DNA of 64,000 nt from DATFTE01 sp963840665 (GTDB lineage Bacteria; Acidobacteriota; Terriglobia; Terriglobales; Acidobacteriaceae): the NCBI GenBank assembly GCA_963840665.1, contig CAWIZO010000008.1:186001-250000 (forward strand), read 5' to 3'. The first letter of the stretch is position 1; each line of letters opens with the position of its first letter. Below are positions 36,514-45,892 of the stretch, one piece after another. The notes under the pieces were generated by a model. The model had not been told where the DNA came from and made no database searches. It saw only the letters and a list, made by a program, of their open reading frames with translations. The position numbers and the translations under genes are program-made.

Positions 36514-37024
36514 ACTGTCCGTCGGATTCCCGGCACCGGAACAGCGAATCCGCTTAATTTCGACAATTACTTCGCCGGATTTCGCGTTTGGGCAGTGACA
36601 TCGACGAACCGGTGTGCAACGCCTACGGCTTGACGGAAACGGAAACTGATCTAGTCGAAGGAATGACCTTGCTCAATACCGATGGCTAACCGCCGAACCT
36701 GAGTTTGTAAGCAAATAGGTTGAGGACCTAGAACCCCAATAGTCTAAAAACCATTTTCGCAAAGGCATTGACCTTGAACACGAGCGCACCTTCGCCATAA
36801 CCCTCTCATTCTTCCGCCCCGAACCACGCGATATCCGCCAAGCGGTCCTCAGGAACGTCTCGGAACTAGCACGAGAGAAGGGATTTTCGTGGATTTGCGA
36901 TCAAAAGGTAATGGCGGAGAGGGTGGGATTTGTACTCCGTCCACTATTGAAAACACGCAACTTACTGATTCTTAAATTGCCTAGAATGGCGAGAATGGCA
37001 CAAATGGCGAATAGCTAGCACAAA
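36514..37024. other. Junction between tat cluster and accessory island
   Basis: No gene seen. Includes the tRNA-like att site at 36912-36932 and short repeats (GCACAAAT and ATGGCGA units) at about 36984-37032. Confidence 0.4.
36912..36932 (-). other. Putative island attachment site: 21-bp tRNA 3' end
   Basis: TGGCGGAGAGGGTGGGATTT plus G is the reverse complement of a serine-type tRNA 3' end: T-loop CAAAT, T-stem 3' strand CCCAC, acceptor strand and CCA. The rest of the tRNA is absent (sequence diverges at 36933), as expected for the duplicated att repeat at the distal edge of an island. The intact tRNA is expected beyond the other edge, outside this window. Confidence 0.55.
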
Positions 37025-37528
37025 TTAGCACAAGATTTCCAAACCGGGGGCGGGTTTGGCTAATGAAAGATCCTGGAGTTTCACATAATCTGCTCTAAGG
37101 TGATGTATATATTGTACACAGAGCCCGGTGCGGGTCCTGCTGTCAGTTGTGACGTTATAGTTGATTGGCGTACCCGCTTTCGCCCAGAATGTAACTGGAG
37201 AGGCATTAGGAACAAGCAATGCGGAGTTGTAGTACTTAGAGGTAAACACCTCCGCGACATTTCGAATCTGCCAAGTTCCAATGTCATCGGTCCAGCCGAT
37301 GGCTGTGGCCCAATATGACGCGGTTGTTCCGCCGTCCATGATATTAACCATATAGACGCTCACACGGAACATCCCATCGGCAGTCGGCGTAAACAATGTA
37401 GTTTTGGGAATTCCGGCAGTCTGGTTCGTGAGTTTTACGGTCGCAACCACAGTGGGGAATATCTGGGCATTTCCCGCTAAGCTGAAGGCTGAGAGCAGAA
37501 GAGCGATGGTGATAATGAGTTGGCGCAT
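37025..37528 (-). CDS. Exported protein of unknown function
   Basis: A 167-residue exported protein with a clear Sec signal (LIITIALLLSAFSLAGNAQ). The mature part is rich in beta-strand-like segments (FRVSVYMVNIMDG, NVTTDSRTRTGLCVQYIH). I do not recognise a family with certainty; similar small secreted proteins are frequent in Acidobacteriota. First gene inside the island edge. Confidence 0.6.
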   Translation of the reverse strand: MRQLIITIALLLSAFSLAGNAQIFPTVVATVKLTNQTAGIPKTTLFTPTADGMFRVSVYMVNIMDGGTTASYWATAIGWTDDIGTWQIRNVAEVFTSKYYNSALLVPNASPVTFWAKAGTPINYNVTTDSRTRTGLCVQYIHHLRADYVKLQDLSLAKPAPGLEILC

Positions 37529-37705
37529 TGCGTCTCCTTGGTCCCCGAAAGGGGCCCGATGTTACCACATCCAGTAGCGATAGAAAACCGAGCGACAAGG
37601 GCTGGGCGGTCAACATTTTTAGTGGCCCACAATAGTGTTTAATCGCGTTCTAAAGCCCTTGGCGCGCGTTTCGGCCAAAGGTGGCACTTCCGGTATGGTG
37701 ATAAT

Positions 37706-38167
37706 TTACTCCCACGGCAAGGGCGGGTTAGAGAGCGCGTCATAGACCGTTTCAATCTGCTTAACCCGGAGATTCAAGACCGTTCGCCGGTGCCGCTTAA
37801 TCCATTTCGTCTCCAGGCAGGATGACAGCCACACATTCTTGTAGCCGCATGGTGTGCGCCCCGCGCCCGGCTTGCGCTCCGCTTTAACCTTCACGCGGAC
37901 CACACGGTTTACGCCACGCTCCAGGATGACGCGGTGAGGGCGCAAGTAGCCGCCCAAAGAAGCTAACCACTCGGCAACAGGGTCGCCGGAGCGCGTATGC
38001 GTGCGTGAGCGGGTGCGCGTTGACAAGTCAATGGTTTGGCCTATGTACTTGACTTCCAGCGTGACGGGACACACTAATGCATAGATAATAAAAGGTGTAC
38101 CTTCCCGTATTGCATTCTGCTGCCGATTTTCTGTTCCAAAGTCCTTTGTTTGGCTAACTGTTCTCAA
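37706..38167 (-). CDS. GIY-YIG nuclease family protein
   Basis: About 153 residues. The N-terminal region matches a GIY-YIG core: IIYALVCPVTLEVKYIGQT, where IYA and YIG are the two strands, followed by an RT-rich helix. The C-terminal half is basic and may bind DNA. Similar small nucleases occur on mobile elements. The C-terminal residues include a WE ending. The start is uncertain. Confidence 0.68.
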   Translation of the reverse strand: MRTVSQTKDFGTENRQQNAIREGTPFIIYALVCPVTLEVKYIGQTIDLSTRTRSRTHTRSGDPVAEWLASLGGYLRPHRVILERGVNRVVRVKVKAERKPGAGRTPCGYKNVWLSSCLETKWIKRHRRTVLNLRVKQIETVYDALSNPPLPWE

Positions 38168-38271
38168 ATTGAGAATTACTTGTTTGTAGAAGATTTAGAA
38201 TTGCGGCGCTCTTGGAGCAATCGGTCCTCAAGATTTTCGCCATTTCTTCGCCATCTATTAGGCCGCGTCAC

Positions 38272-38508
38272 CTATCGAAGGCTGATACACACGGGGCACA
38301 GACAGTGAGTGCTTGGCGTGTGTGCGGTGTGACCCGCTGCGATCACTTCGGGCGGCACATTAGGTGATGACCACGGTGTGCCCGGCAGAATCGGTGGGTG
38401 TGTGATTGGTAGCCCGCAAACACATCGTTGCGGCGCTGTCTTCCGTCTTCGTTTCTTCATGTTGGCAACCACTCGCGTAAAATTAATCTTCCTCGTGCCC
38501 AATCCCAT
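38272..38508 (-). CDS. Small Cys-rich protein (uncertain)
   Basis: A 78-residue frame with an RRRK basic stretch and two Cys pairs (CVCGLP and CLCPVC) that could bind Zn. No good ribosome binding site for either available Met. It may be a real small accessory gene or chance. The rest of 38168-38571 holds nothing else recognisable. Confidence 0.3.
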   Translation of the reverse strand: MGLGTRKINFTRVVANMKKRRRKTAPQRCVCGLPITHPPILPGTPWSSPNVPPEVIAAGHTAHTPSTHCLCPVCISLR

Positions 38509-38571
38509 ACCACCAGAAGAACGTCAGTTCTGATGGTGGGAGGGTAGACGTTGGCAACCATTCTTTTCTAC

Positions 38572-40341
38572 TTATAGGGCGCTGCCAACTTTCACCCCGC
38601 CAATACCTAGCTCCAACCGCTTGAGCCTCACCCATTCCTTACTACGGTCAATTCCGGCGTCGTCCAGCAATTTGGACATTTTGACCCCGGATAGTTTCGG
38701 ATTGGCTTTCATCAGCGCCACCGCCGCATCGTCTTTGCCGTCTTTGTTCGCCGTGTTCCCTAACGCTATAGTTGCACCGTCGCTTCCATCCACAAACGTC
38801 ATCCGACAGGTTTCCCGGCTTGTGTTCACTTCAAACGAGGGGGGCTTCGGCTCAAAATCGCGTTGCTTGACGAATCGCATCAGGGACGCGGATTCGTACT
38901 CGTTCTCCATGTCCTGTGTGCGCATTGCGAGCGCCACGGACAAGAATGCAGACAACTCCCCCGTACCACGAAAGCTGTTTTCAAGGGTCAACTCATTGGC
39001 TTTGGTCATGGACTTGGGGCTGTGGTGCAGCATAACCACGCAAGCCGCCTTACTCCGAATGAGAGAAAACGCTTGTTCCGCAAACTCTTTCATCATGGCG
39101 GCGTCGTTCTCGCTGCCATCGGTGAAGCGGATTGCGGTATCAATGACAATAGCGGCGTCCTGTAGCTCTTCCGGCATGAGCGCGGTCAGCGGGCGCTTTT
39201 CCTGCATTGACATCGTGGAGTAGAAAAAGGTCTTGCATAGATAGTCACGCAAGCCGATGCGGTTTACCCGGTCAGAAAACGAAATCAAGCCGTTCTCCGG
39301 CCCCAGGTAGAGAACACGTTCCGGTTTTCGGGTTACTTTGTACTTCCCGAATAGCGGCTCGCCGGAGCACAGCGAGAACACGATGTTTAGCGCGGCAAGC
39401 GTTTTCTTTTGGCCAACAAAAGCGCCAATGCCCATGATGGCTTGCTCGGGCAGGAAGTCTTCAATTAGAAAACTTGGCGGCCCTACGCTATCGTGGTCCG
39501 TGAGGCTGTGATAGTGTTCGCGCCAATCCTTCACCGGCTTCGGCTGTGAGCTGCCAATAAAAGCCTTCCCCTCCGGCTCGGGGATGGGCCACGTAGCCGA
39601 CGCCGCTATGCTCCTGCATTCGTCTTCTACGTTGAACTCCGTGTCATTGGTGAGGTTGTCCGAACAATGTTGAAGTAACGCCACTTCGATTGCGGAGGGG
39701 CTGAGGCCCGCGCGGCGCAGACTGCCGGCCACTTGGACAAGCGCGTTGTGGCGGCTTCCGTGGTCAAGTGGCAGCTGTGCGTTGCCATCAGGTGAATGCT
39801 GGTTCAAGCTGTCGTACAGCTCTTCAGCGCGGCTGATGAGTAAGTCGGGCGCCGGCCTAAAAGGTAGGTCTTGGAGTATCAGGTACGGCTTTCCCGTCTT
39901 GTGTGCGGAGCCTTCGCCCATCCCGAGTTTGCGGCGGCTCTTGAACTCGAAAACATTGTCCGGTTCGCCCGGCACGGCATAGTCAAGGTTTCGCTTCTGC
40001 ATGGACCGGCTGCGCTCGGTTTGCAAAAACGTGAATTGCCTCCGGTCTTCGCGGGCGGAAATGCAGTACGTATCAAATAGCGCGGGGTCCGCCTGGAGCT
40101 GTGAGGCGAACAGCTCTTGCATCTTTGACCACCGGTCCGTGTCCACGATGAGAAACGTGTCATCACCGATGACGCCGCAGTTAGCGTCCGGCCACTTCTG
40201 TGCCCATTGCGCTATCTGCTCGGTGTCCGTGGTCGCCAAGTCCGGGAACTCCCGGATGTGCGGCTCTTTGGTACCGGCACGAACCGGAAAGACCCGAAGC
40301 CCGCGCGCGGCGTTGCGAAGTGCGATGTCTAAAAAGGTCAT
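38572..40341 (-). CDS. Primase-polymerase / AAA ATPase replication protein
   Basis: A 589-residue protein. Residues 1-200 resemble the bifunctional primase/polymerase (prim-pol) domain (FPVRAGTKEPH, TFLIVDTD). Residues about 290-500 form a RecA-like/AAA_25 helicase: a variant P-loop (GAFVGQKKT), YLGPENG, AIVIDTAIRF and MLHHSPKS. The C-terminus is a winged-helix-like end. Typical of plasmid or integrative-element replication. The upstream gene ends with its stop next to this ATG, so they are an operon. Confidence 0.8.
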   Translation of the reverse strand: MTFLDIALRNAARGLRVFPVRAGTKEPHIREFPDLATTDTEQIAQWAQKWPDANCGVIGDDTFLIVDTDRWSKMQELFASQLQADPALFDTYCISAREDRRQFTFLQTERSRSMQKRNLDYAVPGEPDNVFEFKSRRKLGMGEGSAHKTGKPYLILQDLPFRPAPDLLISRAEELYDSLNQHSPDGNAQLPLDHGSRHNALVQVAGSLRRAGLSPSAIEVALLQHCSDNLTNDTEFNVEDECRSIAASATWPIPEPEGKAFIGSSQPKPVKDWREHYHSLTDHDSVGPPSFLIEDFLPEQAIMGIGAFVGQKKTLAALNIVFSLCSGEPLFGKYKVTRKPERVLYLGPENGLISFSDRVNRIGLRDYLCKTFFYSTMSMQEKRPLTALMPEELQDAAIVIDTAIRFTDGSENDAAMMKEFAEQAFSLIRSKAACVVMLHHSPKSMTKANELTLENSFRGTGELSAFLSVALAMRTQDMENEYESASLMRFVKQRDFEPKPPSFEVNTSRETCRMTFVDGSDGATIALGNTANKDGKDDAAVALMKANPKLSGVKMSKLLDDAGIDRSKEWVRLKRLELGIGGVKVGSAL

Positions 40342-40791
40342 TTAAACGCGCTCCAAATTCAACTCTTCGTCCCCTTGGTCTTTGAGAATGTGGATGTGCA
40401 CAAGGGTGACGCCTTTGTGCTGCTGGAAAACCAAGTCCCACACGTGGTCACATTCGCCATGAACGCGGACGGCTAACCCGTCTCGCCGGTACTGGCTCTG
40501 TCGAGCTACTAAGTGCGAGCCTCGATAGAGGGTCCCGCCCTCGTCGCCGCCGATTAGTGTGTAGACGCCCACAACGTGTGAGTACCAATGGCCACACACG
40601 GGACATGCGAGAGTAGGCTCCCCGTACGCTTCGCGCGTGAGTAGTTGAGAATCGGTGGGATTCTCGATTTGCTTTTTGACTCTGTTGTATTTCAACGTGC
40701 CTCCAATGGAGGGGAGGCCGGTAGGATTTGCCTTAGCCTTCCGGCCACGGCGGGCCACTGCCCTCTCAAATGTACGTAACTTGAGACTCAT
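40342..40791 (-). CDS. Small element-associated protein with a zinc-like site
   Basis: A 149-residue product. It has a basic N-terminus (RTFERAVARRGRKAKANP) and CPVCGHWYSH, which may hold a Zn with later Cys/His (GECDHVW). I chose the ATG at 40791; longer TTG start possible at 40800. Its stop codon abuts the start of the prim-pol gene. No family recognised. Confidence 0.5.
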   Translation of the reverse strand: MSLKLRTFERAVARRGRKAKANPTGLPSIGGTLKYNRVKKQIENPTDSQLLTREAYGEPTLACPVCGHWYSHVVGVYTLIGGDEGGTLYRGSHLVARQSQYRRDGLAVRVHGECDHVWDLVFQQHKGVTLVHIHILKDQGDEELNLERV

Positions 40792-40820
40792 CACCCTCAA
40801 AGTGGGGGAGTTAATCTCAT

Positions 40821-40979
40821 TTAGCGGTTCATCTTTCTAATGTGGCTGTCTACGTGTTTCTCAACAATGTGTTCGTTCTTTTCCAGCACCCGGTCAAAGC
40901 CCTCGCTGTCCATCGCGGTGATGCTGTAGTGGTGCGTATGGCGTGAATGTGTGTGTCGCCGCCGCCCGCGCTTCCCGAC
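40821..40979 (-). pseudogene. Phage tail-protein C-terminal remnant
   Basis: A minus-strand frame without a start reads THSRHTHHYSITAMDSEGFD and ends VDSHIRKMNR before a stop. It resembles the C-terminus of phage tail tape-measure-like proteins (His-rich stretch then AMDxxGFxxVLExx). Only the end is preserved; a TAA precedes the frame. It supports a phage origin of this part. Confidence 0.4.
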
Positions 40980-41181
40980 TTAGCCGCGTTGACTTGACGT
41001 GAAGCGAGCGATTGCCGGGGCGCTCATAAAGGGACCTCGCTTTCTTACTTCGCAGTCCCTAAGTGCAATCCGCCGGCCACTGTGTTTTTCTTCTTGTTTT
41101 CAGGCGCTTGGTTTGGTTTGGCTGTTGAAGGTGGGCAGTCGTTTTGCGCACTAAAGGGAAGTGTTATACTTCTACATGTCA

Positions 41182-41200
41182 CGGTTATCATATATAACCG
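41182..41200. promoter_or_regulatory. Palindromic operator candidate
   Basis: CGGTTAT-CATAT-ATAACCG, perfect 7-bp arms, in the leader of the 41242 gene. The rest of 40980-41241 shows no gene. Probably a repressor site. Confidence 0.45.
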
Positions 41201-41241
41201 CAACTTACTAGTTGATGAGGCTATGAAAAAGAAGAGATGGA

Positions 41242-42081
41242 ATGAAGGCTGCCCAAAGACAAATCGCCGAGTTTGGCTGGAGAGTGGCCGAGGCTGGTTA
41301 CGAATGGAAGCAGAGTGTCGGCTCAAAGCAACACCTATATGAGCGGAATATCCCGGGGAAAGGTTCTCGGATCTACCGGCCTCTGGTAGACACTCCAGGC
41401 TCGTTCCTTGAATTTGCGGAGTTGCGAGGTAAAGACGATATTCGCGAGTTTGCGGATCAGTACGGCGCCCTATTCGACAAGTACTCCGATGACGATCACA
41501 TAGAAGAGAAAAGTACATTCTGGTCAGTTGGTGCTGCGTGCGGCACGGCATTGATGGTCTGGCAGCGGGAGATCGTAGACATGCGGATCCTCATTGCCAT
41601 TTTGGAATCAATTACGAGCAACAGAATGGCGGATCTTAAACAAATCGTTGCTTGGAAAGGCTCAGCGGTCAAGTACCGAGTCGTAACCCCTAGGTATCGT
41701 GCATCCGCATGGCTCGCACTGCCCGGTGAACCCCACCAGTTTGGGGAAGGGGATCTATTACTCCCTGCCCGATATGCCCTTCAACGGGAAATCAATAAGC
41801 GCCTGTCTGACGAGTTCAATGAATCAGACCGTAAAATCGCAGCTGTTCCGTGTCTCGTTTGGGGCGCGGACGGCAATCAGAGTTTACGAATAATGCCTCC
41901 GAACCTGCTTGGGGCAATGTGGCTTCAATTCGCTCAGTTCGCATCAGGCGCGTACCACCTCAAACGCTGTCCTGGGTGCAGTCGATACTTTCAGGCGGGA
42001 GAGGGAGCGCCGAGACGCGCTGACGCTGTCACTTGTAGCGATGCATGTCGTCAGCGCAAAAGAAGGGAGGCTATGAACTAG
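41242..42081 (+). CDS. Protein with a C-terminal zinc-ribbon-like motif
   Basis: A 279-residue protein. The N-terminal 230 residues have no motif I can name. The C-terminus carries RCPGCSRYFQ ... ADAVTCSDACRQRKRREA, a C-x2-C ... C-x3-C zinc-binding site of the CGNR-like kind seen in putative regulators. The ATG at 41242 is preceded by a weak AGAG. The palindrome at 41182 lies upstream and could be an autoregulatory site. Confidence 0.6.
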   Translation: MKAAQRQIAEFGWRVAEAGYEWKQSVGSKQHLYERNIPGKGSRIYRPLVDTPGSFLEFAELRGKDDIREFADQYGALFDKYSDDDHIEEKSTFWSVGAACGTALMVWQREIVDMRILIAILESITSNRMADLKQIVAWKGSAVKYRVVTPRYRASAWLALPGEPHQFGEGDLLLPARYALQREINKRLSDEFNESDRKIAAVPCLVWGADGNQSLRIMPPNLLGAMWLQFAQFASGAYHLKRCPGCSRYFQAGEGAPRRADAVTCSDACRQRKRREAMN

Positions 42082-42354
42082 GCCTACTGCCTGGCCTTGT
42101 TTGTGCGAAGCGGCGCTATCACTGCGATTCCGGCCCCCACGCGCCCGGCGCAGTTCGGCCCAGGCTCGCGTATGGAGCGAATGCGATCCAATGGGCCGAG
42201 CGGCTCACGCCCGAGGGTGGCTCGGTTCTAATAGTCGCAAAGCGGGGCGCATCGGCTTTACGCGCTCTGAAACGGTTTATGTGGGACGATAGAATGGTCC
42301 TTTCAGCAGGACGCTCCCCGCCGCGCTGATAGCTCGAATAAGGCTGCACGTCTG
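42082..42354. other. Gap without an assigned gene
   Basis: Frames exist on both strands but show no family character; nothing else noted. Confidence 0.4.
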
Positions 42355-43802
42355 GTGCATACGACGAAACTCAAAGAATCGCCCGAGGCAAGGCGAGATC
42401 TGGAGGCAATATTGAACGATCCCCGGAAGGACGAGGGACAGCGGCTCAGAGCCGAGTTGACGAAGCTGCGAAACAATTCGAGCCGGCTAGAGGTATGGCC
42501 TTGGCAACATCCCTTCACGCACATGCATGCGAGTGCACTTCACGAAGCTGGACACGCAGTGATTGCGGTCGCTTTACGGCGCCAGTTGTGCAAACTTACG
42601 GTTCTACAGGATGCCACCGGGGCTGGAGCCGTCGAGCGTGAAGTCCGGGAGACTACACCGAAAGAAATCGTCGAGGAAACCTTTATCGCTTACGCGGGAT
42701 ATGAGGCCGCACATCTCTATGGACTCGTAACTGACGACATCCATGATCGCAAGCGAGCGCAGAACCTGAACTCGAAAAGGGCTGATATGGTCGCGACAAG
42801 CGAGGAAGCAGCGCGCAGGTCCGTGCGCAAGGCCCTCATAGGCTTCCGTCACGCGCTCGAAGATCTAGCCGTGACGCTATTTTCGGAGGGAGAGCTGACA
42901 GGAGAGGCGGCTGCCGACTTGGTCGAGGCGACACTGTCCAGCAGCGAGAAGGCAATCGCGACAATGAACGACGAGATCGATTACCTAACCAGAAAGAAGC
43001 CAGTTCTCGTCCTTGGCTGGGGATCCGACGGTTGCGAGGACGTGGATGAGATCGTCAACTTCTACGGCCATGACCAAAGCCTCTATTGCGTGAGAGCCCT
43101 GCGCGCGGACAGCAGGGAGGTCCTAGGGGAAATCGAGAACTGGCTCAAAGGAAACCGTGACGCGCAAATTCTCTGCCTCGGCATGCATGGCACACCGAGC
43201 GGTCTTCGGCCGAAGAGAGCAAGCGATGGCGCTCAAATAACCTACTCTGAGCTTGCGAAGGCTATTAACCGGAATTTCTGCGGTAATTCGAGCCTGACAG
43301 TGTTCGTCGGCGCTGCCAATCGGAACACGCTGCCAAGGTGTGGAGGAAGTTGGGGCGGCTGCCTGTCAATCTCCTAGTCGCGTTTTCTGGAAAGGAAAAG
43401 ATCGAGGTGATCCGGGAGGTACTCGGAACATTCCTCCGGCAAGGCGATCTGTGTTGGCCCGGCGAAATTGAAATTTCTAAGCCGATGGAGTTTCTGGAAC
43501 GCGACATTGAAGAACTGCAGAGGCGCTTCGCGAGCATCAGGATCTATTACAAGTCGGACGGAGCGGAGCAGCTAACCAAAATCCCCGAGGGTGGAACGGA
43601 GAAGCTGGGGTATGACCTTGAGCAGCGAGGTCAAGTGGGAGCACGGGCGCTAATGGAGGCTGCTATACATGCTAGGAAGTCAGGCGCTGAGCGCCATTTG
43701 TCAGAAGCGGCTGCTACCCCCAAGAAGAAGCGATCGAAAGTTGGCACGCGAACAATTGGTCGACGCGCTTCGGCGAAACTCCGACCGCCGAGGAGAAAGT
43801 GA
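42355..43802 (+). CDS. M41-like metalloprotease fused to caspase-like protease (frameshifted)
   Basis: Residues 1-200 resemble the FtsH (M41) peptidase: SALHEAGHAVIAVAL with HEAGH at 63-67, and AYAGYEAAHLYG for the later helix. After residue 215 a Rossmann-like unit (VLVLGWGSDGCEDVD) leads to LCLGMHGTPSG (His277) and LTVFVGA. The frame is lost here; a single missing T near 43314 would give FVGACQSEHAAKVWRKLG, continuing in the frame that ends at 43802. His and Cys in HG/ACQS order fit caspase/CHAT-like proteases. The GTG start has a weak Shine-Dalgarno. Function unknown; a conflict role is inferred. Confidence 0.55.
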
Positions 43803-44000
43803 GTTGCGCCCGCCTCTCCTTTGTAGAGTTGTCGATGCATCGGCAGACAGTGTGTGGCCGCTCGGATACGTAACGATAACGGGCCAGGGTCTAAGAAGGC
43901 CATTGGGCGCATTTCGTTGGGACAGTCGAACTGAGCGAATAGACGCCATCTTGGACAAGTGACCGCACACGTGTTGCGGGCTTGCCATCCCAAGTAGTGA

Positions 44001-44020
44001 ATGATAAAGGACGTTATCAT
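44001..44020. promoter_or_regulatory. Palindromic operator candidate
   Basis: ATGATAA-AGGACG-TTATCAT, perfect 7-bp arms, 20 bases before the ATG of the nuclease-like gene. Confidence 0.5.
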
Positions 44021-44040
44021 TCACGATAACGCGAGGTAGC

Positions 44041-44542
44041 ATGGCGACGGAAGATCGTCACTTCACGCATTCGACTTTACGCGAGCGCATCGTCGAGCAT
44101 GTATTCGTCGGAGACGTGCCGCGCACTCTGGCGTCTTGGCGTGACCGACGTGGAAATTCTCCGGCCGGAATTCGACGCGCATGGCTATGACGTGGTTATG
44201 AGTCGTGGCCCCATTGTTCGCCACGTCCAGTTAAAGACTCAGGCTGCGGGCAAAGTGTCGGTTGGCCGCGCCCTGGCCGAGAAACCTAGCGGCTGTGTCG
44301 TTTGGATCGGTCTTAATAAGGATACGTTGGAGCTAGGACCGTTCATGTGGTTCGGCGGCTCTCCTGGCCTGCCCTTGCCCGACATCTCCTCTTACCCGAA
44401 TCCCAAGCGTGCAACGCATAACGCTGAAGGCGTAAGGCCCGTGCGCAAGAATCACCATGTCCTTCCGCCTGCGGCTTTCACGAAGCTCAAGACGCTCGAT
44501 GAGGTCGTGCGGCGGCTATTTGGGGAGATTCCCGCCGTATGA
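44041..44542 (+). CDS. PD-(D/E)XK-like nuclease family protein (frameshifted)
   Basis: ATG at 44041, with GAGG five bases upstream, encodes MATEDRHFTHSTLRERIVEH. Family resemblance then continues in the +1 frame: CRALWRLGVTDVEILRPEFD, then HGYDVVM ... RHVQLKT. The Asp and the Q-x-K fit a PD-(D/E)XK catalytic core; an extra base lies between about 44097 and 44135. The stop overlaps the ATG of the integrase remnant by four bases. Confidence 0.5.
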
Positions 44543-45030
44543 CAACCCCTGCCCTCATACCCCTCGGCGGGCAGGTCGAGCTGGTGACGCTGAGGGCCAA
44601 GCTGCCTGCATTGTTTCTGCCCTATGCAAAGGCGTCTGAGCGCTTCTGGGAATTCTTTGCTGCGAACATACGAAACCGAAACACGCGGCGGGCGTACTAC
44701 AGAGCCGCGTGCAGGTTCAACGACTGGTGCGAAGGGCGCGGACTGTTCGCTCTCGCTACAGTCAGACCGATTGATGTCGCGGCCTTCATTAGAGGATCTG
44801 CGGGGAACACACTCCAAGCCCACTGTTGAAACAGCACCTGACGCGGCCCCAAGCATGGCGTAAAAAAAAGGCAAGGCGCCAGTGCTCACGGCGGACGAAG
44901 CTAGAGTACTGCTCGACAGCATCGATACAAGCACGCTGATGGGCGCTGCGAGACCGGGCGCTCATTGCCCTCATGGCATACACATTCGCGCGCATTGGGG
45001 CGGCCTCGATGAGGTGGAGAAGATTGGGAT
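44539..45030 (+). pseudogene. Tyrosine recombinase (integrase) remnant
   Basis: The N-terminal SAM-like domain is clear (NTRRAYYRAACRFNDWCEGR, RPIDVAAFI). It then breaks: in other frames follow LRGTHSKPTVE, KAPVLTADEARVLLDSIDTS, and LRDRALIALMAYTFARIGAA, all integrase-like and all in the right order. A deletion removed part of the middle, and the catalytic C-terminus with the R-H-R-Y residues is missing. A dead integrase, part of the island's mobility functions. Confidence 0.7.
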
Positions 45031-45061
45031 TTGAGAAAAGCTGGGGGGCGGCCAGCGGTAA

Positions 45062-45730
45062 TCAGTCAGCCTCGTCTTCAAAACTGATGAAGTATTTATC
45101 GATGGTCATGGGCTTGATCGTGATGTCTAGGGGTTTGAGCGCTTTCTCAATCTTCTTCTTGTCTGCGTCGGCCATTCGGGAGCCGAGATAAACCTTAGTT
45201 ACACATTCTGTATCGCGATAGTCAACCCTGCCCTGGTTGGCGAACATTCTCCACTCGCGCTCATAGAGCCAGCGATAGTTCTTGTAAGAAAGCACCATCT
45301 TTGCAAGTTGTTGTGGGTCTTTGCTCGTGCGATGGACGGTCGGCACTGTCTCGTCGTAGTACATCCGCACAAAACTAACGTCGTCTTCAAGGGCCTTCAG
45401 AAGGCTGGATAGACTGTATGCAATGCAAAAGCCGGTGAATTGCTTCGCGTAGTGCGCCCACATCAACTCGTGATCGTACACTTCGCTGAACGAGCACAGC
45501 CCGATTCGTGCCTTATTATCACGGATGGCGTTCCTGATGTCCCGATACTTCGCGCTTTTTCTCAACAGCGCGCTGGATGTGAAAAGTCCCTCCATTGGAT
45601 CGTTTAGGTTCATATACGGGGAACAGTAGAGATAACCACTCGAAATGCTGTCCAACTCGCGATCAAGATGCGCGATAGAACGGTATCGGTAGAGTCGTCG
45701 CGGCTGGACGTAGGATTCAATCGTCGCCAT
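45062..45730 (-). CDS. DUF2971 domain protein
   Basis: A 222-residue protein with the DUF2971 pattern: YRYRSIAHLDRELDSISSG, LYCSPYMNLNDPMEG, GLCSFSEVYDHELMWAHYA and YLGSRMADADKKKIEKAL. The family has no established function and often occurs in islands and near defence genes. It is transcribed in the same direction as the CBASS operon and 163 bases after the HEPN gene, so it may be a separate unit or the last gene of that operon. Confidence 0.75.
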   Translation of the reverse strand: MATIESYVQPRRLYRYRSIAHLDRELDSISSGYLYCSPYMNLNDPMEGLFTSSALLRKSAKYRDIRNAIRDNKARIGLCSFSEVYDHELMWAHYAKQFTGFCIAYSLSSLLKALEDDVSFVRMYYDETVPTVHRTSKDPQQLAKMVLSYKNYRWLYEREWRMFANQGRVDYRDTECVTKVYLGSRMADADKKKIEKALKPLDITIKPMTIDKYFISFEDEAD

Positions 45731-45892
45731 TTGCGAGATCCTTGCTCTCGTGCTGCCTTATGACATTCATGGGATTTTATCAGGCAACTCCTTGATAAAC
45801 CGGATTGTCACGTACCTGGGATGACGCCAAGCGAGCAACGGAAATCGTTAAGAGGATTTTGCCGGAGTGATGCGCGGAGGCAACGCAGGCAA

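Noticed and set aside
37100..37318. A 72-codon plus-strand frame
   Set aside because: Antisense to the secreted protein at 37025-37528, without a ribosome binding site.
43669..43962. A 97-codon plus-strand frame following the protease fusion
   Set aside because: No family resemblance and no usable ribosome binding site; the fusion frame ends within it.
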